Below, piece after piece: positions 51,001-60,887 of a stretch of DNA of 64,000 nt. A program made the translations under genes and the position numbers. The notes beneath the pieces were generated by a model. It was not told the origin of the DNA. It made no database searches and saw only the letters and a program-made list of their open reading frames with translations. Origin of the DNA: Chrysoperla carnea (taxonomy: Eukaryota > Arthropoda > Insecta > Neuroptera > Chrysopidae); NCBI RefSeq assembly GCF_905475395.1, contig NC_058337.1, forward strand, positions 69,150,368-69,214,367, in the 5' to 3' direction. How positions within the stretch are numbered: the stretch's first letter is position 1; each line of letters opens with the position of its first letter.

Positions 51001-53276
51001 TTTCCAATATTTTTCAACAAAAATGGAGAAAATGGCGGCCGGGTGGATGTTGTTGTTCATTTAAACTTATCAAATTTATAAAAAAAAAAATTGCAAGGTC
51101 TAATTTCCAACAGTCATATACAAGTAGGTATATTTCAATAAGTAGCTTAATCAATTGTTTTTATTCACTTGTTTAGTTCATATTTCAATAAAATAATTTT
51201 TTTAACTTTTAATTTATTGGCATAAAAAATATATTTAACTTCCCGACTCTTCCACCAAATTTTAATCGTAATATTATTGTATTGTTATAAGAATTGCATA
51301 CGTTTTTAAAATTTCATATCAAAATGTACAATAAAATTAGAATGGAAGGAGATGAATTTTCTAATGAATCCAACTCAGAAATTTTTAAAAATATAGTAAA
51401 TGTAAAAATACAAATAAAAAGCTTAACGGCTTATAGAGGGCACTGACTTTCATATTTTCAAGTTCAATAACTTGTGGCATATTATTGCAATTAGTGTCAC
51501 TAAAATGTTAACAGTCGATTGAAATGATATCATGCAATAATTTTACAAAACAAATTTATTTATTTCGCGCAAAGTGTTGATTTCGCTTTTTTAAGTTTTT
51601 AACTTAACTTTCGCATATTTTAAAACCACAATCGATTTAAATAAAAATCCATTCCAAAATGTTTTCATACAGTTCAAATGTAATTCATGTAAGTGGAATC
51701 ATAAATTTCTAAGTAAATTTCGAATAAAAGATTTCCATATAATTATCAAAAAACGTGCACGTGAATTCCTTTTTATTTCATAATAAAATGTCCTTTATAG
51801 ATACCATATTTCGCAAGAAAAAATTTTAATACCCCTTTTGTAAGCTATAATCGTTTATTTATATATATTCATTCTACATTCTAATTTATGAAATGCATAT
51901 TGCAAAATAAATTTAGAAACTGTGGTTGCATCGAAAATTGAAAATTTATTGTTTGTATTTATTTACTTCGCCAATATCGAAAAATAAATCTAGCTGAAAC
52001 TATTTCTAAAGCACATATCAAGATTCTGAATGTACTTATAAGTAAGTACCTACTTAAATCAGGAAAGAGAAACAATACAAACTCTCATCAAAATTAAAAG
52101 AGTGTTTTTTCTACTACTTACAAACGTATTAGAGAAAATAAATCTTAGTTTTACTCGTTTTTATAAACTCATTTTCCCATAAACTAAAACAGTTACAGTT
52201 TTTTGCATTTAGAAGAGAATTTACTCCCTGTAATAGTCATTGCATATAGAAGAATGTGTTTCTGGAAAAATTCTTCTTATATTAATCAAAGCGGACCGTG
52301 TACTCAAAGACAAACCACACTATGTATATTGTGTTGAAGTTGTAAGTTGATATGATGCATAAGATTTTGTTATGGTTTTTTTTTTTTGTAATAATTTGCA
52401 TTTAGATCACTTCTTCACACTATGATCAAACATATCCTCTGTATAAGTAGTGTTTTATTTGATGGATTTTATTAAGATGAATATATCTCATAAATAAAGC
52501 CTCAAATCCAAATTTAGTAAATAACATTTTCTTTTGTCAGCTTATTCAGGAAGAGAAAGTTCTGCAGTGAATTATAGAGCACCCTGTATATGTCAAAAAT
52601 TATTTAAAAATTAGGTGCTTCCTAATTTCTCCTTAAATTAATTTAATTTACAAAAAAAGGGAGTATATTAAAAACTTGGTTTTTACGGGTCGGTTTTTTT
52701 ATTACATATTTGTTAATATTTTTTTCGGGTTTAATAAAAAATTTGATAAATGATATTTATACCTAATTAAAAAAGTTCAAAATACATATTATTATAATAA
52801 ACTTTGTATCCATCCTAAGCGTTAAATAAAAGTTTCAGTGTCCCCCAAATGAGGAAACACCATGTGGAATTACATTTGAAAAAATAGTTTACAAGAGTTG
52901 CCTTGTTTTATGTTCTATGGTCACAACTGTTTTTACATTTTGCAACCAATCGGTTTTTGAAAAAGGATTTGGGAGTTTCCTTAACTTTCACTCTGAACGT
53001 TTTTTCTTTTTTTTAGTGAAATAAAAATATCTTGGTGGAAGAAATTCTTGCAAGTAATTTGCTATTCCCCAAAAAATAATATAAATAATGTTTCCGTCGG
53101 ATCCGAATTTAAAAGAAATTATATATTTAAATTGTAGAATCAAAAATTTTCTATTTCAAATAACAAATATTTAAATTTAAGTACTTACTTTTACAGGAAT
53201 AATTCGTATCAATATTTTTCAATTTTGAATTCACATAAACATTTGTATTTGTTGTAAGGGCTTTCCACAATTTCAT
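30096..53276 (-). CDS. Grip: GRIP, seven-PDZ scaffold protein
   Basis: The full-length model uses exons (minus order) 53276-53189, 46837-46682, 35509-35134, 34137-33608, 33540-33243, 33179-32611, 32526-32371, 32099-31974, 31641-31040, 30377-30261 and 30194-30096. All phases agree and give 1038 residues. PDZ domains lie at about 63-150, 164-250, 270-360, 436-525, 537-622, 637-722 and 915-1000, with loops such as TFGI (75), SLGI (175), LGIG (285), GFGL and GLGI; PDZ7 has YGFSV. The 3-4-3... spacing, the linker '[12 protein letters not shown]' and PDZ7 '[13 protein letters not shown]' match vertebrate GRIP1/2 and insect Grip. The C-terminus STITKTL resembles a class I PDZ ligand. GRIP proteins bind receptor tails (AMPA receptors, ephrins; in flies, muscle guidance) under the membrane. 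Two introns are 6.4 and 11.2 kb and full of mobile elements. An alternative first exon is at 38587-38692. Confidence 0.88.
31715..31973. other. GRIP intron between exons 7 and 8 (coding order from the 3' half)
   Basis: Short intron (31642-31973) with donor GTAAGA at 31973 and acceptor TTTGTTTAG just above 31641. It has nothing besides a local direct repeat of 'AAAAGTTTAAGGTAGATTTT' near 31858 and 31895. Confidence 0.6.
35134..35509 (-). CDS. Grip: GRIP exon carrying most of PDZ1 and the start of PDZ2
   Basis: Residues 82-206 of the full-length model. It begins after an acceptor TATTCTTACAG with two bases completing a codon, so it accepts any upstream exon ending in phase 1. It encodes PDZ1 from '[18 protein letters not shown]' onward and PDZ2 through 'GPAH'. 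PDZ1 strands 1-2 and the carboxylate loop are not in this exon; they are 11.2 kb upstream at 46682-46837. The donor is GTTAGT. Confidence 0.88.
35974..36035 (+). repeat. Three-copy minisatellite in a GRIP intron
   Basis: GTAAAATGTACATC or GTAAAATGTACATT occurs at 35974, 35997 and 36022 (periods 23 and 25). It creates the repetitive part of a spurious minus-strand ORF (35696-36082) that is intronic and not a gene. Confidence 0.7.
37775..37955 (+). repeat. Dispersed repeat family A copy in a GRIP intron
   Basis: Shows 'GGGGTGTTATAAGTTTG', a (GT)n run, 'CTGTGGCATAGG', 'TGTTTCAAATGCGAGTTTG' and 'TTTAATGGAGAGAGTGTTCT'. Blocks found in the 12284 copy between the microsatellite and the 'GTTTCAAATGCGAG' block are missing, so this copy has an internal deletion. 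Confidence 0.6.
38587..38692 (-). CDS. Grip: GRIP alternative first exon
   Basis: An ATG at 38692 opens 35 codons rich in Lys/Arg/Ser (beginning [20 protein letters not shown]), ending at donor GTATGT with one leftover base. Phase 1 fits the exon at 35509 exactly. Joining gives a 992-residue form in which PDZ1 lacks its first two strands and carboxylate-binding loop. Because it lies downstream of the exon at 46682-46837, it cannot be the first exon of the full form. It is most simply an alternative promoter exon. A cassette exon is formally possible, as an AG sits two bases before the ATG. No similarity search was possible. Confidence 0.65.
39885..40221 (+). repeat. Dispersed repeat family F, copy 1
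   Basis: Carries the family order 'GCGCCGTCACGGGTAAACAG', 'TTTACGAAAAAATGTTTCAA', 'TGAGCACGCTTTAAAAATTT', a GGACAGGCGGGCAACTGGAA block and 'AACTTAGTATACCATG', then a TATATACATGGTAT end. There is no ORF. It lies in the long GRIP intron. Confidence 0.7.
42060..42470 (+). repeat. Dispersed repeat family F, copy 2 (longest)
   Basis: The most complete copy: 'ACAAGATGGGTCCTACGGAC', 'TTGCTCATTTACGAACACAA', 'GAGCACACTATTAATTTCAG', 'GGCGGACGGACAAACAG', 'AACTTGGAACTAAAATTAGT' and a TTTCATATATACAGGG end. It runs straight into a SINE fragment at 42480. The ORF overlapping it (41999-42307) is a by-product. Confidence 0.75.
42480..42665 (+). mobile_element. tRNA-derived SINE, 5'-truncated or decayed
   Basis: Contains a perfect RNA polymerase III B-box-like GGTTCAAATCC at about 42514, followed by a unique body ('GTGGTAGATCACATTGGCGT', 'CCGAATCCACCCACGTCATG') and an A/T tail TAAATAAATAAA. 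A clear A box is not visible upstream, so the tRNA head is degraded. It abuts a family F repeat. Confidence 0.6.
43491..43649. mobile_element. Small MITE, family B copy 2
   Basis: GATTAAGAAAAAAATCATTT at the left and its inverse at the right (GATTAAGAAAAAAACCATTT read inward). Arms of about 45 bp end in 'GTAGGGTG' and 'CACCCCACG'. It is the inverted relative of 27752-27919. The flanking 'GAACTAAAAGTAGAAAATAC' also resembles sequence left of copy 1. Confidence 0.75.
43661..43817 (-). repeat. Dispersed repeat family F, copy 3 (partial)
   Basis: Minus-oriented. The block 'AAGGTATACTAAGTTTAGTC' occurs twice in a row (43690 and 43714), then jumps to 'AACGAAAAGAGATAGCAAGC' and 'GCGTGCTCAGGACGTAAAAA'. 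The middle section is missing. Confidence 0.65.
44805..45096 (-). mobile_element. tRNA-derived SINE with target duplication
   Basis: Read on the minus strand, a tRNA-like head (45096-45011) has A box TAGCTCAGTTGGTTA and B box GGTTTGATTCC. A 200-bp body follows ('TGCCCACGAAGG' region on the plus strand), ending in repeats of AACCT. The 12-bp flanks TATTAAATAATA (44791-44802) and TATTATATAATA (45097-45108) agree at 11 of 12 positions, a probable target duplication. It lies in the long GRIP intron, in the same orientation as the gene. Confidence 0.8.
45940..46135 (+). repeat. Dispersed repeat family F, copy 4 (3' part)
   Basis: Starts at 'AGCACGCTTTAAAAATTTCA', then 'GCTTGATATCTCTGG', a GACGAACAAACGAACGGACT block, 'GATTTTATGAACACCTAT', 'GGGACTAAACTTAGTATACC' and a TTGATATATATTACA end. 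The 5' half is absent. Confidence 0.7.
46682..46837 (-). CDS. Grip: GRIP exon 2: PDZ1 start and carboxylate-binding loop
   Basis: Bounded by acceptor TTTAATTCCAG and donor GTTTGT, phase 1 on both sides. It encodes a 33-residue low-complexity lead (31-63, Cys33 and Cys38) and then '[19 protein letters not shown]', which aligns with strands 1 and 2 and the binding loop of GRIP PDZ1. The exon at 35134-35509 then supplies the rest of the domain. It is too short and lacks a start, so it is easily missed. Phase, strand and domain logic together make it convincing. Confidence 0.8.
48574..48828. mobile_element. Foldback MITE with about 95-bp arms
   Basis: The outer ends are TAAATTTCGATTTTTGCTCC and, read inward from the right, TAAATTTCGATTTTTGATCC. 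The arms continue through 'CCAATTTCCTA', 'TTTATAAATACGTATTTCGA' and 'CTACCAAG' to 'TTAGCTA', leaving a loop of about 70 bp. It is one of the best-preserved hairpins in the window and lies in the first GRIP intron. Confidence 0.85.
50551..50925 (-). repeat. Dispersed repeat family F, copy 5
   Basis: Minus-oriented and nearly full length: 'ATCAAGGTATACTAAGTTTA', 'GTCCCAAGTTTGTAACGCTA', 'TTCATAAAATCACCTAATTA', 'TAGCGTACTCGGAATGTAAA' and 'CCGTAGGACCCATCTTGTAA'. Blocks in copies 1 and 2 match it in inverse order. It lies in the first GRIP intron. Confidence 0.75.
53189..53276 (-). CDS. Grip: GRIP first coding exon (full-length form)
   Basis: An ATG at 53276 opens 29 codons beginning [15 protein letters not shown] and ending SCK, with donor GTAAGT and one leftover base that fits the acceptor at 46837. 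There is no PDZ sequence here. A cysteine near the exon end and a short polar N-terminus are all that can be seen. The first intron is 6.4 kb and holds a foldback MITE and a family F repeat. Start chosen because it is the only ATG in this frame before the donor. Confidence 0.65.
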
Positions 53277-54218
53277 TATTTAAATTTTCCGGCAATATTT
53301 TTATTGTCTTACTTTGTTACACTAAATAATAACATTTCAAAAAACACTCTTTAGACAAAATTTTCAATACTTAAGCATTAATTCTTTATCCTCGGTAAGA
53401 CTTTTACAATTTTTTACTTTTTCATAAAATAATAAATTTGCAAAACTATTTTAGTAATATAGAGACATTGGTCTTGTAATGAAATAAACGCATGTTTCAT
53501 ACATAATATTTATGAGTAGATTCACATATGTAACTTATTTACATTTGGTTTTTAAGTTTTTTATTATTTGAGTAAACTTTTTACGTTTAAGTACAGTCTG
53601 TCTTATTTATTTTAATTACATTTCTTAAGGTAGTTCGGTCAGCAAATAATTTGCAGTTATTCAATTCTTGAAACATTTTTATTGGCAACGGTGAATAAAA
53701 ATGTATCTAATAACCGAGTTAAAATATAAATTACTAGCAGTGACCCACCCGCTTCGCGGAGCAAATTCTACATGAAAAACAAAGACTACCGTCTAGAGCC
53801 TTCATCTGCCTTTTTATCACTTATCCCCTCTCCACAACACTTGCAATGAAGACAATACCAGCCACTTCTCCCCAGAAATCGACTTGATACTGAGTCTGCA
53901 GAATTAAGGTTAAAATTGTCTAAAATTACTCTTAAAATCAACACAAGTTGCGGCGAGAAACAAGTCCACCCGTCACATTAATACTTAATATCATATCTGA
54001 CAGTGTATTTGTTAACTTTTAAAATAAAAAACCGCTAGATTATCTTCTATAGCTAGATTTTCTCATTTTCTTCGTGAGGAGGGAAGTGAGTAGAGGTTCG
54101 CACCACTCTCCGTTAATTACATAAATTCCGTACAGAAATAATTCTCACGTAAGGCTTCGGAAAACTTGACAAGAGATCAAAACTTATTTTTTAATATCCG
54201 GTACCGAAGTTATTGCAT
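53277..54218. other. GRIP upstream region with a repeat-like block
   Basis: AT-rich sequence upstream of the GRIP start to about 53735. There follows a less AT-rich block (53736-54180) beginning 'ACTAGCAGTGACCCACCCGC' that looks like mobile-element remnant but shows no ends or ORF. Promoter elements for GRIP cannot be pinpointed. Confidence 0.5.
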
Positions 54219-54413
54219 TTATTTCTTTCCGGCCTTCTTGTATTTCGCTTCGAATACTTTTGCAGAGTTAGTATCTAGCAACGCCGTACATATTTGCTGA
54301 TGCAGGGGTGAGCCACCAAGGGGTGTGACATTCACATTTTCAACTGTACCGCACAAAACTGACGCCATGGTGCTTAAACTTACTTTTACATGTAGGAGCA
54401 TCTTTTTCAACAT
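54219..54413 (-). CDS. Small ORF of unknown function
   Basis: Encodes up to 64 residues. An internal ATG (at about 54368) in strong context (AGCACCATGGCG) would give a 49-residue product containing 'TPLGGSPLHQQICTALLDT' and a basic end 'KYKKAGKK'. Codon choice (GGC, CCC, CTG, CAG, GCC) is less AT-biased than neighbouring genes, which is unusual for chance ORFs here. The upstream part of the frame includes a donor-like GTAAGT, so the first 15 codons may be noncoding. I do not recognise the product. It could be a small conserved gene, a retrocopy or part of the adjacent repeat-like block. Confidence 0.35.
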   Translation of the reverse strand: MLKKMLLHVKVSLSTMASVLCGTVENVNVTPLGGSPLHQQICTALLDTNSAKVFEAKYKKAGKK

Positions 54414-54735
54414 AATTTCTAGTGTCTAAGTCTAACACAAAATCTGACACAAATTATCGAAAAATAAATTTAAAATGCCCAGTCACCATAATTGCGAATT
54501 TCAAGTCAACGAAACACATGGGTGACACTTTATATTTTGTATAGCACGCAAGCGTATGCCATTAAAATACATTATTGCAAAAAATTTATCTTTAAAAATT
54601 TTTAAATCACGATACATTTAAAACTTCTTTTCAAAAATATTAGGAAAAATAAAAATTAAAACATAAAAATACTTTTTTTTGTACTCAATTTATTAAACTT
54701 ATATACAAAAAATATTTATCATACAAAATAATAAA

Positions 54736-54749
54736 TTTATTAATTTATT
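54736..54749 (-). terminator. Tandem AATAAA polyadenylation signals at the DHX16 stop
   Basis: On the minus strand the stop codon TAA lies inside GAATAAA (54749-54744), and a second AATAAA follows at 54741-54736. If either works, the 3' UTR is only tens of bases long. Confidence 0.5.
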
Positions 54750-57700
54750 CAGTTGGTTTAGCACGACCCATAACTTTGGGCATTTTTTTATTTGTTGAAT
54801 CTTCAAGTTCTTTTGACTTATAATAATGTGGTGCCACTTCTAACAGCCATTTACTTTCAATTTCAATAACTTGTCGCATAAATTCTTTTGTTGTAAATAC
54901 TAATTCGTGATACAGTACCCATCGCGGTAATGATTCAAATAATGAACTATTAGGATGTATTGTTACACCTTGATTGTGTTTGGCTGTTTTATAACTACCG
55001 CCCTTTGATAAACGTGCCACATGATAGAAATATCCAGCTGTAATCGCTTTTCGAATATTTACCGTTTCTGTTATATTTGAAACCATTTCAATTTCGACAC
55101 GTTGCATTAAACCAACAAGTTGTTCACGTACGTCTCGAGCACGTTTTAATGACCTGAAATCAGAAAAAATAGCGAATTTACTATTTGCGGCAAAAGCGAC
55201 CTACTAAAAAAGACAAATTTTTTTCGTTTTCGAATTCAGCGTCCTCTGAAATAAATGAGAGGATAGTATGTGCTTCAACATCATAATTGACCAAAATTCT
55301 TCAGAAGAATAAAGTAACTGAATTTAAGGAAGTTCGCTACCAATTTTCAAAATAAAATCTGTTTCGAAAATTTTTATTTTTAAAAATTGCCATATATAAT
55401 TTTGAAAAATTGGTATATAAAATTTTCACTGTCGAAATTTCAAATCGCTTGACTACCCTTCAACAATTTTTCAGAAAAAAATTTTCAATTAATGTGTTAT
55501 ACACATATTAATGCGTATAACACCAAACTAAAATAGATCAGAGACAAGTTGATTTTCAAAAAGTAAAATGACTTTGCTGAATCAAATTTAGAATAAAAAT
55601 ATTACATTATCAAAAAAATTAGTACGTTTACAAAGACAATAAAAATTACCTGTATTGAATAAAATTTTCATAGCACCACTGGGTCGAAAAGTCTGTTTCT
55701 TGCCATTGATTATAAACATTTAACAAGCTTAGATGATCACCAGCAATATGATTAAAGTTTTTTCTTGCTGTATCCGCATGAATAATTTTGTCTTTTGGTC
55801 TATAAAAAATTGCTCCATTCACGGATAGCATAGCTGCAATTGTTACAATTTCTTCCGAACATTTGTACCTAAAATATATATTTCTATTAATATATTTCTC
55901 AATAAAGTAAACAAAAGATCAATTATTCTGTGGCATTATAGTGATTTAAATGTATTTCCTATGAATTAATTTTAAATATTTATATTTGAAATGCTATTCT
56001 GAGATGAACAAAAAAACATACTTTTCTGAAGCGATTAACATTTTTGCCATCATAGGATCAACAGGAAATTCAGCCATACGACGTCCTAATTTCGTCAATT
56101 CACCGTGATGATTTAACGCTCCTAACGCATATAATTGTTCTAAAGCTAATACTAAAGTTTCGTGCGGAGGTGGATCCAAAAAATCAAAATGTATTAAATC
56201 ATTAATTCCTAATGCTTTTAACGTTAGTACAGCATTTCCGAGATTAATCCGTTGAATTTCCGGCACGGTGTTTTCCTCTAATTCATTCTTATATGCCCAT
56301 GCTGTATACAATCGAAAACATTTACCAGCAGCAACACGACCAGCCCGCCCTGCACGTTGATTTGCTGACGCTTTTGATATTGGAACAACTAATAAACTTT
56401 CCATTCCCGTACGTGAATTAAAATTATTTTGTTTAGCGAAGCCTGGATCGATGACATAAATAATGTTATCTATGGTTAACGAAGTTTCAGCAATATTTGT
56501 TGCAAGTACCACTTTCCGTGCTCCAGGCGGGGTAGGATTGAATATTTTTGCTTGCATATCACTCGGTAAGTTTGCATAAACTGGTAAAATAAGTAACTCA
56601 CGTATTTTTGAACCTAATCGTCGTACTCGATCCTGTAATAATTCCTGACACGTTTCGATTTCATCTTGTCCAGTTAAAAATACTAAAATATCACCTAGGG
56701 GTTGTGTAGCATGAATTTGCAAAATTGATACAACACATGCATCAACATAATCAGCTTCTGGTGCACGGGTGTAATATATATCGACAGGAAATCGCCGTCC
56801 CGGAATACGAAATATAGGAGCATCATCAAAGAAACTAGAAAATTTTTGTGCGTCTAACGTAGCGCTTGAAATTAATAATTTTAAATCCGAACGAAATCGT
56901 GTGATATCTTTAACTAAACCAAACAAAATATCTGTATGGAGAGTCCGTTCATGAGCTTCGTCAATTATCATTACACTGTACGATTGTAAGTCAGGTTCTG
57001 AGAGAAATTCTCGATGAAGTGTACCGTCTGTCATGTATTTAATAACTGTTCTTTCTGACGTGCAATCTTCAAAACGAATACTATAACCCACTTCATTGCC
57101 TAATTTAACACCCATTTCTTGAGCAACACGTGCTGCAACCGACATCGCAGCTACACGCCGCGGTTGTGTGCATCCAATTTTTTTACTATCTTCTGTAAAA
57201 CCTGCTTCATAAAGATATTGAGGTATTTGTGTTGTTTTGCCAGATCCTGTTTCTCCTTCAATAATTAACACTTGATGATCGCGTACAGCTTGAATTAAAT
57301 CATCTCTGAATGGAAAAACAGGTAAACTTTTTTTCGTTTCTTCAATATCCATTTTTTTCTTCTCTGCTTCTGTGAGCTGTGGCTCCTCTTTCACTTTATC
57401 TTTAGTTCCAGGCAGCTGCATTGCTTGAATAAATTCAATTTGATCTTCTAAAATTAACTCATACTCCTCATGCTTTTTCTTTTTATCTTTCGAACCAAAC
57501 TTATAAACAGCAGATGCCATTTGCTCTTTCTCCCATTTTTTTTGCTCGGAATGTGGCATACGTTCAATTTCATCCACTTCCACATATTCAGAGGTTTTAC
57601 CTTTACCCATGTCTCGGGGCATATGGTACCTTTGAATACGTTCCAATTCACGAGCTTTTTCATGTTCTTGGGCAAGTTTTAACAGTTGCTTTTTATGATC

Positions 57701-58701
57701 GCGCTCCTTTCTCTCACGTTCAGTAAGCCTAAAAAAGGAAAATTAAAATGTAGTACAATATTAACAAACTTGAGATAAAGGCTCTTGTTAAATTATAATG
57801 AATTTGGTTTATATTTATTTAGTTTATAATTATCTAAACAAAAACTACCCAAAATATAAAATCGGAAATGAATAAATTTTTCCGAAAAAATGCAAAAAAT
57901 ATTTATTTGAGTTTTCGATATTCTCAAAATCAAATTCATTTTATGGTTGAAATACGTAGATTTTAAAAAACCAACTAGACTAGACTATAAATCAATCCAA
58001 AAATATTGTCTTTTAGGCATTCGAGGGGTAAAGTTTGTGGACTTTGTATTAAACGACGTCCCTCAGTTTTATTACGGCCTGACATTTATATTTATATTTC
58101 CGTATTTCACATCGAAACGATGTTACATTTTGCAATTTTATTCTTATGTCTAAAAATAATCTTCTTGAATGCTATATTACCAGGATTAGTTTTGCACATA
58201 AACTAAAGTTGTCCATTTCGTTTTGCTGTAAGACTTAAAAGTCTGTGGAAGCTTTTTTTATTTATTTATCTTATTTCTAATGACCCAGTAAATTTATTTT
58301 GTACCAAAGTTAACAAATTATAATTAAACGGTTACTTACTGTTCTTCTTCAAAAAGGTACTCATCGTCAACAATATCAGCTTCAAGTTCAGCTATTTTAT
58401 CATCTTTACGTTTCTCCAAGTATTGTCGTCTAGATTGTACACGTAGCATAGGAATCATTTTACCACGATCTTCAGTTTCTAGTTTCAGTCGTTTGGCTGC
58501 TTCTTCAAATGCTCGTTTATCGGAAGCTTGAACAATTTTTCTTGTATTTGCTTCATCTTTTTTCTTAAGACGATCGGCGAATTCATCACGTTCTTTTAAA
58601 TCCCGACGACGTGCTTCTTCTGCACTATCTACCGATGATGAATCACTTGATGATGTTTCATAACGTTTTCGACGTTTCTTTTCCTTATGTCGACTACTCA
58701 T
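54745..58701 (-). CDS. DHX16: DHX16, spliceosomal DEAH-box RNA helicase (Prp2 orthologue)
   Basis: Exons (minus order) 58701-58340, 57728-56022, 55868-55650 and 55153-54745 join in frame to 898 residues. The N-terminus is Lys/Arg/Ser-rich (KEKKRRKR, then a Ser/Asp patch) followed by a charged coiled stretch to about 250. Helicase motifs follow: GETGSGKT at 279-286, DEAH at 377-380, SAT at 409-411, then '[11 protein letters not shown]' and '[22 protein letters not shown]'. Next come the winged-helix/ratchet region and the C-terminal OB-fold part ('[12 protein letters not shown]', '[14 protein letters not shown]', '[12 protein letters not shown]'). These are hallmarks of DHX16/Prp2, the ATPase that remodels the spliceosome before the first catalytic step in the nucleus. 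The human protein is about 140 residues longer at its N-terminus. Here an in-frame TAA nine bases upstream of the ATG supports the short start, close to the fly length. Confidence 0.95.
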
Positions 58702-58845
58702 TGTTATTTATTTGCTTATTTCAAAAATTTACGAATGTAAATATAACCTATTCTTATTTCATATTTGACATTTAAAAACATACAATCATTATTGACATCT
58801 ATAAAAATATTTTGGCGAAAGAACTATTAATTACATAGTTTATCA

Positions 58846-58882
58846 ACAGATGGCGGAAGCCACCATGGGAAATGTGACGTCA
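58846..58882 (-). promoter_or_regulatory. Candidate DHX16 promoter motifs
   Basis: About 145-180 bp upstream of the DHX16 ATG lie a perfect CRE/ATF palindrome TGACGTCA (58875-58882) and an AGATGGCGGAAGC block (58848-58860) combining a YY1-type ATGGCGG core with an ETS-like GGAAG. Such pairs are common at housekeeping promoters. The function is inferred from motif identity and position only. Confidence 0.45.
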
Positions 58883-60731
58883 CAATATAATAGCGAATTT
58901 AAACATTATCTAAATAATTTAAATTAGCTTATATTTATTTAATCAATCTTTCAAATACATTTTTTTTTCTTTAAATAATCATTAAGAAATCAAATATTTA
59001 TATTTTTGTTTACATGTAGAAATTATGATATTGCAAAAAATTATATAAACTTTTTTTCCATACACAGCATCTTGATACGTTTTTGAAGAGGGTAATAATC
59101 GATTTAGGGAAGTTAGCGTGCGCATCATATTAATAAACGTGTATATAAAGACAGATAATAGTCGACACTAAAAGAATGTCTGTTTTCATTTACAAAGTAC
59201 GTTGGTTTACATAGGCTTACATATTTAATAATCTAACAAAGATCCAAAAAAATTGTTTTCCGCAAAAACGATATGAAAAGGCCGAATTAAACCATATAGG
59301 GGCTCTTAAGCAATGTAAGCAGCGAGGTCGTTTCCTCTCTTTTCTTTATAATTTCCTATAACAAAGTTGATTGGAATTGTAAGATGATTTATTGTGGATC
59401 TCTGGTACTGATTTTTCGAAATCCATATTTTAAATGTTTAAGAAGCAAAAAATTTTATAGATATTAATAATTTGTCCTAAACTAAATAGATTAAATCATA
59501 AAAGCTGTAAATAAAAACTAATAAATAAATGTGCATTTCGCTTCACAAACATGTTTATACAAAAAAGAAATTGAAGTTGGTGAACAAACATTTAGCATGA
59601 AAAATTTAAATTTTGTGTATTTTTTATTATAGTTTAAAAGTTAGAGTTTTGTTACTACTTCGTAGAATTCCTGGACCTACGAAAATTTTAAGAGAAGAGC
59701 AAAATTTCGTATAGTCACACGACCTCAGTGACAGATTTATCACAATTTGCGTTTAGAAACTGGAGGTTTACACTTTTGTGAACATGCCATCAAATCAGCA
59801 ACGAGTAACATAGAGATTATAGCAAATTCATACTGATAATAACCAAATTTTAGTCGAAATATGTAGATATTTATAATACAACAAATTTGTTGATCTAGAT
59901 TGTTAGTAAAGAGTCGTAGGATTTGAATATTCGTTGGGTACAGAACAAAGCTAACGACAATATCGTATCGTATCAATAGGCACTACTGCACGGAATGGTC
60001 TAGGACACCTCAATAATCCGTCGCAATTCAACTCTGTTGCTGACTGGATTTTTCCATCCACTCACTCCGTCCCATTGTTTGCAGGTTTCTAAAGATAATA
60101 ATAATGGGGTTTAACATCCGTTTTTCAGATATCAATCTGCAACAAAGGCCTCCCTCATCATTATTTTTTACTCTTTATTTATTTTATTTTAAACTGAAAC
60201 ATTCTTGTTTCTTTCATCTTTGAACATGACTAAATCATCTAACTCTTTATAACTTTATGAATTTGATAATATCTTCCCCATCGATGAAATCGTTGATTTC
60301 TGTGTTGTCCTGAAGACTAACTATTATAACAACTCTTTATAGTACAACACTTCTAAAAATTCAAGGTAACTTTAGCAAAATACCAGAAACTTCAATCAAC
60401 TTTCTGAGAAATACATTAAAATCTTAATGAAATGAAATGTAATTTTCCACAATAATATTTCCAATTTATAAATAAAAAATAAATGTAAGTGATTCAGTTA
60501 AATATTAACCTTTGTTTTTTCTTTTCTTCATTTTTCAATTTTATCGTTGTATAAATTATTTTATAAATCGAATACAAGCACTCGAAACTATAGTCTTTAG
60601 GACGACTGGCAGCTTTGCCCCAAGATGAGCATTGATAAGGTAAGTTATCTGCCTATATTTAAAAATTTTCTTGTTAATTTGATACAAGAAACTTAATTTT
60701 GTTGTGTATGTTTTTCCCTTTTTAACTCAAG
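58883..60731. other. Gene-free DNA upstream of DHX16
   Basis: No exon can be supported. 59980-60160 ('TAATAATGGGGTTTAACATC', 'CAACAAAGGCCTCCC') reads like the tail of a retroelement, with no definable ends. Confidence 0.5.
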
Positions 60732-60887
60732 GAGGTCTCAGATGATTCCGCTTGCCTGGCTTGTATAAGGAACGATGAAACCTACAAACATGTTTGTTGT
60801 ACCTGCAAAAAACATGCAAAGAGGCAGATATATAATGTTTGGATCGAAAAATTTGGGCCTCATCGATCTTACACACAACTATGGTAG
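60732..60887 (+). pseudogene. LINE ORF2 C-terminal remnant
   Basis: A 51-codon open stretch ending in TAG at 60885 encodes 'ACLACIRNDETYKHVCCTC', the C-x2-C...ET-x2-H-x4-C knuckle found at the end of Jockey/R1-type ORF2 proteins, followed by basic residues. A weaker related frame ('DDWQLCPKMSIDK') lies just upstream at about 60600-60640. No other retrotransposon domain is recognisable, so it is an old fragment, unrelated in orientation to the 19743 copy. Confidence 0.5.
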
